Shown: piece after piece, positions 58,318 to 64,000 of the stretch | How the letters are laid out: each line of letters opens with the position of its first letter | Position numbering within the stretch: the first letter of the stretch is position 1 | Source of the DNA: Tribonema minus | Taxonomy: Eukaryota; Sar; Xanthophyceae; Tribonematales; Tribonemataceae | Direction of reading: 5' to 3' | Assembly: GCA_017506865.1 (NCBI GenBank) | Contig: JAFCMP010000479.1 | Span: 682,001-746,000, forward strand | DNA: 64,000 nt | Program-made: the position numbers and the translations under genes | Notes under the pieces: generated by a model | Databases searched by the model: none | What the model was told of the DNA's origin: nothing | What the model saw: only the letters and a program-made list of their open reading frames with translations

Positions 58318-61300
58318 GAAGAGTCAGAGAGATCATTGAACCAATGCACAAACTGATCAATTGCGTGCATTTATACACCAAGAAGCTGTCGGCCACAAAA
58401 GTGACATCAGAATGGACGAAAATATCAACACTATGAGCACTGCATGTGACAATGCCGAAAGGTGTGGTCCATAGAAACCGAGCTGCTGCGGCCAGAAAAG
58501 GAGACCATAAACTGGTGGCTGTGACGACCTTTGACCACTGACAAGGAACAGCAGTTCAGTGGCGGCTGCCGCTGCCGATTTTTAACCCATGCGCTGAAGC
58601 ATATGGCATGGGGCCTTGGAAAGGCATGGATCCTTGGCTATGATACCTGCCAGCGCTGCTGTCAGACCAGAACTGACAGGTGGCGACGGCGGCGGCGGAC
58701 TGACGCGCATCACTGCTGTGACACTGGGCGGAAAGTAGCTGATGAGACGGCCGCGACGAGCAGTGTTGATGTGTCTTGAGCAGTCCTCGTAAGTTGAGCG
58801 CTGCCGCAGTTGAGAGGGGAGCGCTGCTGCCACAGGCAAGAGGCGCAATCGCTGTCCGCGTGGATTGATGGTGCCGCTGAGAAGGCCACCGCACGTCGCC
58901 ACCGCTGCACAATCGCCGTAAAGTTGCAGCAGCGGTGGCAGCAGAGCAGGCACCGGCGCTTCTGGATGCCAAAAGCTCCAACCGTGAGACGGCCATGATG
59001 GCAGCAGCTGAGTTGTTGGAGACGCGACAGCAGAGGTGTTGCGCATTGTTGACGTGGTAGCATCAGCCGTGATAGCTGCCTGAAGATCTGGGCGCTGTGC
59101 CGCTGCTGCTGCTGCTGTAGCTGGCGCAGGTCACTTCTCCCAAGTCCAGGCATCCCAATAACGGCATTGCCCCCGTCGGAAGTGCTTGAGGCAAGTGTCA
59201 CATGCGCGCACAGGCCACAGACAACACAGACGCGCAGAAATTAGCAAGTGGGAAAAACTGGAGTGGCAATGTGTGGGTACATGTGGGTATACGACCATCG
59301 GCACTGCGAATGCACATGATTAGTTGAATCATGCCCTATGTACATGGTGACACAGCTCTACGCTTACCCTACACAAGCATCACTGCAGAGGTGAACGGTG
59401 GCACACACAGCTATCCAAAGGTGTTGCCACCGCTCCCCATCTACACTATACCTAAGGGTAATGGCGCGGCACTGAATCGCGCACATACGTCTATGGCCTC
59501 GAGTGACCCGCCACACCCTATGTATCTACGCCTGCGTCTGTGCCGCCATCACGAGAACGGGCATGAAGCGCTGCTGGCAATCACCCATATGCGACCAATG
59601 AAACACTTTGAGGTAGGTCACTGTACTTGTGTGGACTCTTCCACCAAGCACTGTACTTGTGGACTCTTCCACCAAGTACATCAACTCTATCTAGCGCGCA
59701 GAAAGAGAGGGAACCGAAAACGCCTGGGTAATAGCCCGGAGACCAGTTCCGAACCATGAGATGCCATGGGGCTTTTCTTCTACAAGCCGACACTACTGGC
59801 TCTCTCAGCAGGACCGACTAGGATCATGAGAGAAACTCCTAATCGGCTCACCAGAGACACAAACAGACAACGCCGAGCGCCCAAATTAATGAGCATACAG
59901 CTTCGTTAGCAGTGTCCCTGGCAGCGCAAGCGCCAACAGACGATGAAACCAAGCCAAGTTGCGAGATTGCGAGCGAGCTTTTGCGCACTCGACTCTCTCA
60001 GCACCCCACCCCCCCAGCTCACGGCCTTCAGCCCCAGCACAAGTCAATCAACCAGTGCGCAAATGTAACACAGCTGAAGCCAACTGAGCTTGTTGATTAG
60101 CTGCCCCCATGCGCATCCTCCGGGGGAGTGCGGGCCTTCGCCAGTCCATCGAAAGCAGCAACAAGCGCCTCTCAACTGCCCCCAGACCCTGGTCCACCCC
60201 TGCTATTCTCTTCCGTGCGAGCACGTACACGATGATAATGGTGTTATTACCTGTGAGCACGGAGGCGGGGCGGCAAACAAACAAACGCTCAATGAGCCCC
60301 ACGCTCCGTGCCCACTTCTGTTGAAACGAAGCTGTGTGACTTGCCTTTTGCGCCTTGCACTACGATGCCGCTTGCTGCTTCTAAACGCGAAGTCTCCAGT
60401 CCTCGCGATGCGTGGACCAATATCTCATGCGCGCGCGTGGTCGTTCACATGCGTGTAGACAGTGGAAAGGGCAGCAATACAGAAGTGAGCATGAGCGAGC
60501 AGTGACAAGGCAGCAACCACCGTTCGGTCACTACGCAAGCTTCAACCAGAAGTATTAGCACGCTATGTGCGTGCTAAAGTTGCTCTGAACGCTATGGTGA
60601 CACAGAAGTACCTTGACCCTACGCAAGCATCACACAAGAGGTAAAACGGTGGCACACACAGCTATCCAAAGGTGGTGCCACCGCTCCCCATCTACACAAT
60701 ACCTAAGGGTAATGGCGCGGCACCGAATCGCGCACGTACGTCTATGGCCTCGAGTGACCCGCCACCACCCTATCTATCTATGCCTGTGCCACCTTATCAA
60801 GAGCAACATGAAGCATTTGCTCATCTGCACTAAACACCTCATAACATCGCACCCAGCTATGTTGTCAACATTAGGACTAGCACGAAGGAAGAGAAGGGAC
60901 TCGAAGTAGCGTGGGTATGATCGGAGACCAATTCCGACCAAGAGGAATCATGACTCTTTAGCCAAGACTACGACCCCTCACAGAAGGACCGGCAGGATCA
61001 TGGACAAGTTCCTAGCCGGCTCACCAGAGACACAAACAGACAATGCCGAGCGCCCAAATGAATGAGCATACAGCTTCGTTAGCAGTATCCCTGGCAGCGC
61101 AAGCGCCAACAGACGATGAAACCAAGCCAAGTTGCGAGATTGCGAGCGAGCTTTTGCGCACTCCACTCTCTCAGCGCCCCACCCCCCCAGCTCACGGCCT
61201 TCAGCCCCAGCACAAGTCAATCAGCCAGTTCGCAAATGTAACACAGCTGAAGCCAACTGAGCCTGTTGATTAGCTGCCCCCATGCGCATCCTCCAGGGGC

Positions 61301-62858
61301 GTGTGGGCCTTCGCCAGTCCATCGAAAGCAGCGACATGCGTCTCTCAACTGCCCCCACGCCCTCTGGTGTCCCTGGCTACTTTCTCTCCCCGCGAGCACG
61401 TACGCAAGCAAAACGCAGGCAGTAGGGCGCGTGTCTATCTCTGCCCAAACACCCCCTACTGCGGACATCACTACGTACAGGGCATGAGGCGGCAGCAACA
61501 ATCTGCAACTTTAAAAGCCACCTTCCTCAGGAGCCCAAAATGTTCAGCAACCAAGTCAGCGACTTGCCTGTGGGCCAAGATGGTGCAGGATGTATGCCGG
61601 TGTGATACCGAACGATGCCAGTGTTGGAGTAGATGGTTGCGTCATTAGAAGCTGATAACGGTGCCGTGCTGGAATTGTGGCAGGTGCCTCTCCGCACCTC
61701 GCGATCGTAGACCGAATTTCCTCATGCGAGCTCGTAGACGCGCGGTGCTGCTGTCTCGCCAGTTCACTGCCTCCCAAATCTGGCCCCCCAGCTTCTGGCG
61801 TCCCTGGCTACTTTCTCTCCCAGCAGGCACGTGCACGAGCGTACCATTGCGTGGTAATTCAAAGTAGTTTACGAGCGCACTAGGGCGCAACGCCAACGCC
61901 ACGGCCACCGCTCGCTCTCGCTCCTCTCGCTGTTTTAAACCAAGGTAAAGGAGGTTCAAAAAGCCTGCCTTTGCCCGCAGCTCGCGCATCACGACGTCGC
62001 GTGCTGCCCCTTTCTTCCTGTCTGCCAATGCCAACTCCTGTCTCTCGCCCCCCCCTTGTGTGTGAGACTCGCGAGCCCGGCGCGCAACATCAAGTACGGC
62101 GTGATCGATTTCAGCCGACTACGCCAAACTTCGCATCTGGCCAACTTCACAGTGAAGTTTACACAAAAATCTCTCGGCGGATATCCAGCGGATAGCCGGA
62201 TTGCACACACATACACAAACACCTGTGGCATCTTGCCTCCACCAGTCCTGTCAGCAAGAACGGGCCGGTACGGCGCCTGTGACAAAAAGGAGATCTTTAG
62301 GATCAGGGGCTGCCTGATTCAGGGCCACCGCTGGAGCCTGAGGGAGGAGACTGGAAGGGATGTGGAATGGCTGGAAGAGTCAAACACTGGAGGTCGATCA
62401 TACCATGTATGGTCATGCTCAGTAATTGATTCCAGTCGTTGGACACATGGCAGAAAACTTTGCGCGCGTGCAGCAATTAGTATGTTCACACAGTCGAGTA
62501 GGCTTAAACCGTAGACTCGTGGGCGAAGCGCGGTGGCACTGGTACTCAGCCGGTATACTATAGCGCCAACCTCTGAAGATGCATGACAGAATCACCTCAA
62601 CGCTGTCTACAAGTTAGAGGTGCGACAGGTGACCGCAGCCAGGCCATTCCCTGGCAAACTGGAGCACTTCCCATCCACAACATAAATGCAGTGGCAGGAA
62701 TTCAACATGGCCAAGAGGGTGTGGCCTCAGGTAAATCACATGGGCCTTCCTTAGTCTTTTGATCTTCACGGTTAAAATCCAGCTGGCGCCAAGGCGTGTA
62801 CAGAGGCATTTACATTCAAATAGTAACAGGGTCACTGCACTGCGCAGTTGGTAGCTTT
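58318..62858 (-). repeat. Large inverted repeat, right arm B
   Basis: Reverse-complement counterpart of arm A. Aligned landmarks: 62620-62855 with 33290-33530, 62270-62300 with 33840-33880, 61960-62030 with 34080-34180, 61270-61560 with 34540-34860, 60650-61070 with 35050-35470, 59830-60540 with 35560-36290, and 58580-59200 with 36920-37470. The internal tandem duplication is also present (GCCTCTCAACTGCCCC at about 60170; near-match GTCTCTCAACTGCCCC at 61339). By eye, identity ranges from about 95% in the duplicated blocks to much lower near the CAG-rich inner end, so the arms are not a recent perfect inversion. Confidence 0.85.
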
Positions 62859-64000
62859 CATCACAAATATTATTGTGGCTTCACCAGGGATCGAATGGCA
62901 CATGCATGAACTTGTATTGTAGTGTCAGCAAGCCAAATCTGAAACTTCAAGTTTTTTGCACCATGGAAAAAAAGACTTAGCATTTGTTTACCGACACAAT
63001 ATGCGGTCATTCACACAGCCTGCAGCACACAATGGCCATGTCAATTTACTTCAAAGCACCTGATACTGCTGGAGGCAAGATATGACATGAGCCAAACCAA
63101 TGCCATGCTGGGAAGAGATTATTTATTCTACGCGCATTCAAGAGCGCTGTCACTGGCTGCTGACCTCTGTGTTGGGCTGCCGGCTGGAGCTGGCCTACCG
63201 AACACGTGAGACCTTTCCAATACTGAACACCCATGCCTCGAACGCTAAAAGCTTGCACACAAAAGTCATTTTGACTGGTGGATACGGTGGTATTGTTTGA
63301 CTCGTGGCCAATTGCTGCAGCAGCGGCGACCACGGTTACTGGTGGAAGGCACTTGCGGCTAACCATCCCTTGTCACCTAGAGCTCTACGATCATTTGATT
63401 CGTTTTCATTTATATGTTACAAAAAAATGACGTAGGTAGGGGACCAGACAAACCCTAGGTGCAGGGCGATAAGTTCAAGTCCTAGGTGGAGCGTCACTGC
63501 CACAGCCCCATCTATTCAATCATAAACTTACGGTCACTCCAGCCACAGCAAGCACAGCTGTTGTGGGCGGCGCGACGTCGCCGCTCTCGGATGCTCTGAC
63601 TCTGACTCATTGGAGGACGGGGGGGGGGGGGGGGGGCAGTGGCGCCGGTCGGCAGGGGCGCAACGCCGGCAACACAGCGCGCGCGTGGTCGCGAAGTCAT
63701 ACATACGACATGTACGCTCACGGAAAATGACACGTCGTGTACACTATGCGTGTGTATGCTTGTGTACATACATACATGGAACTTTTTGTGATGCTCTCGA
63801 AAGTACGGAGCTCGCAAATCATACGAAAGTACGCTCAAAGTGACAAAGCCATATTGACCCGCACACGAGTATGACATGGGATGCATCGATGCATCGACAG
63901 GAGAGCAGCTAACAAGCTGTAGCTGTAGCTGGCTTCAGCGATGATGGAATGCCCTGCAGAGCATGGCATGGCCAAACGTAGGTCGCGCACAATGGCAAAG
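62859..64000. other. Right flank: dispersed repeat R1 copy 2 and unresolved sequence
   Basis: R1 recurs at 63346-63408. A poly-G run of 19 lies at 63620-63638. On the minus strand an ATG at 63610 opens MSQSQSIRERRRRAAHNSCA then CCGWSD and reaches a perfect GTAAGT donor at 63531, so it could be a first exon (63610-63532), but no second exon was found. Nothing else coding is supported. Confidence 0.3.
63346..63408. repeat. Dispersed repeat R1, copy 2
   Basis: It matches 4766-4826 on the same strand with only one or two differences (for example GATCATTTG here, GATCTTTTG there), starting GGCACTTGCGGCTAACCATC and ending near TTCGTTTTCAT. The flanks differ, so only this core is shared. Confidence 0.8.

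Noticed and set aside
63430..63500. tRNA or tRNA-derived SINE suggested by a GTTCAAGTCCT B-box-like motif
   Set aside because: No matching A-box at the right spacing and no cloverleaf arms could be paired.

Overview
The window looks like nuclear DNA of an intron-rich eukaryote. The best guess is a chlorophyte green alga, at moderate to low confidence. Its genes are cut into short exons with GT-AG and some GC-AG introns, coding exons are GC-richer than introns, pure CAG runs encode glutamine, and the clear proteins (TRAPPC11, BOP1) are universal eukaryotic housekeeping factors whose TRAPPC11 start resembles plant forms. There is no operon, prokaryotic signal or viral gene. Exon coordinates below were worked out by hand from splice motifs, reading phase and remembered family sequences, so they are models.

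Left part (1-14.3 kb): the 3' portion of a coiled-coil protein gene (to 4160), a repeat-bearing spacer, and a complete six-exon TRAPPC11 gene (5756-13736), all on the + strand. A 98-codon candidate gene lies tail-to-tail with TRAPPC11 (13959-14255, minus). From 14.3 to 17.7 kb no gene was recognised. From 17.85 to 20.9 kb there is an unresolved gene-like stretch containing a ~545-bp tandem duplication.

Middle (21.0-33.0 kb): about four and a half direct copies of a 2.3-3.0 kb unit. Each carries the same small exon-like segments with conserved splice sites and CCCTAA/TTAGGG-like motifs. At least one unit is broken by deletion and stop codons. The encoded product is not recognised.

Right part (33.3-62.9 kb): a ~20.8 kb segment is bracketed by two ~4.2-4.5 kb arms in inverted orientation (about 33284-37527 and 58318-62858), each arm itself containing a ~1.2 kb tandem duplication. 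Between the arms lie BOP1/ERB1 (ten exons, minus, 48474-38341, three of nine introns GC-AG), a divergently transcribed three-exon gene of unknown function (49275-51417, +), a three-exon unknown coiled-coil gene (54721-52772, minus), and a weak + strand coding region (55.7-57.7 kb). A 533-bp hAT-like non-autonomous element with an 8-bp target duplication fills most of the divergent promoter region of BOP1. A second ~0.5 kb terminal-inverted-repeat element lies at 56.66-57.18 kb.

TRAPPC11 (vesicle tethering, ER-Golgi and autophagy) and BOP1 (60S ribosome assembly) do not work together; they are simply neighbours. I found no convincing new biological system. The most unusual features are the tandem unit array, the large inverted arms, and the promoter-resident transposon.
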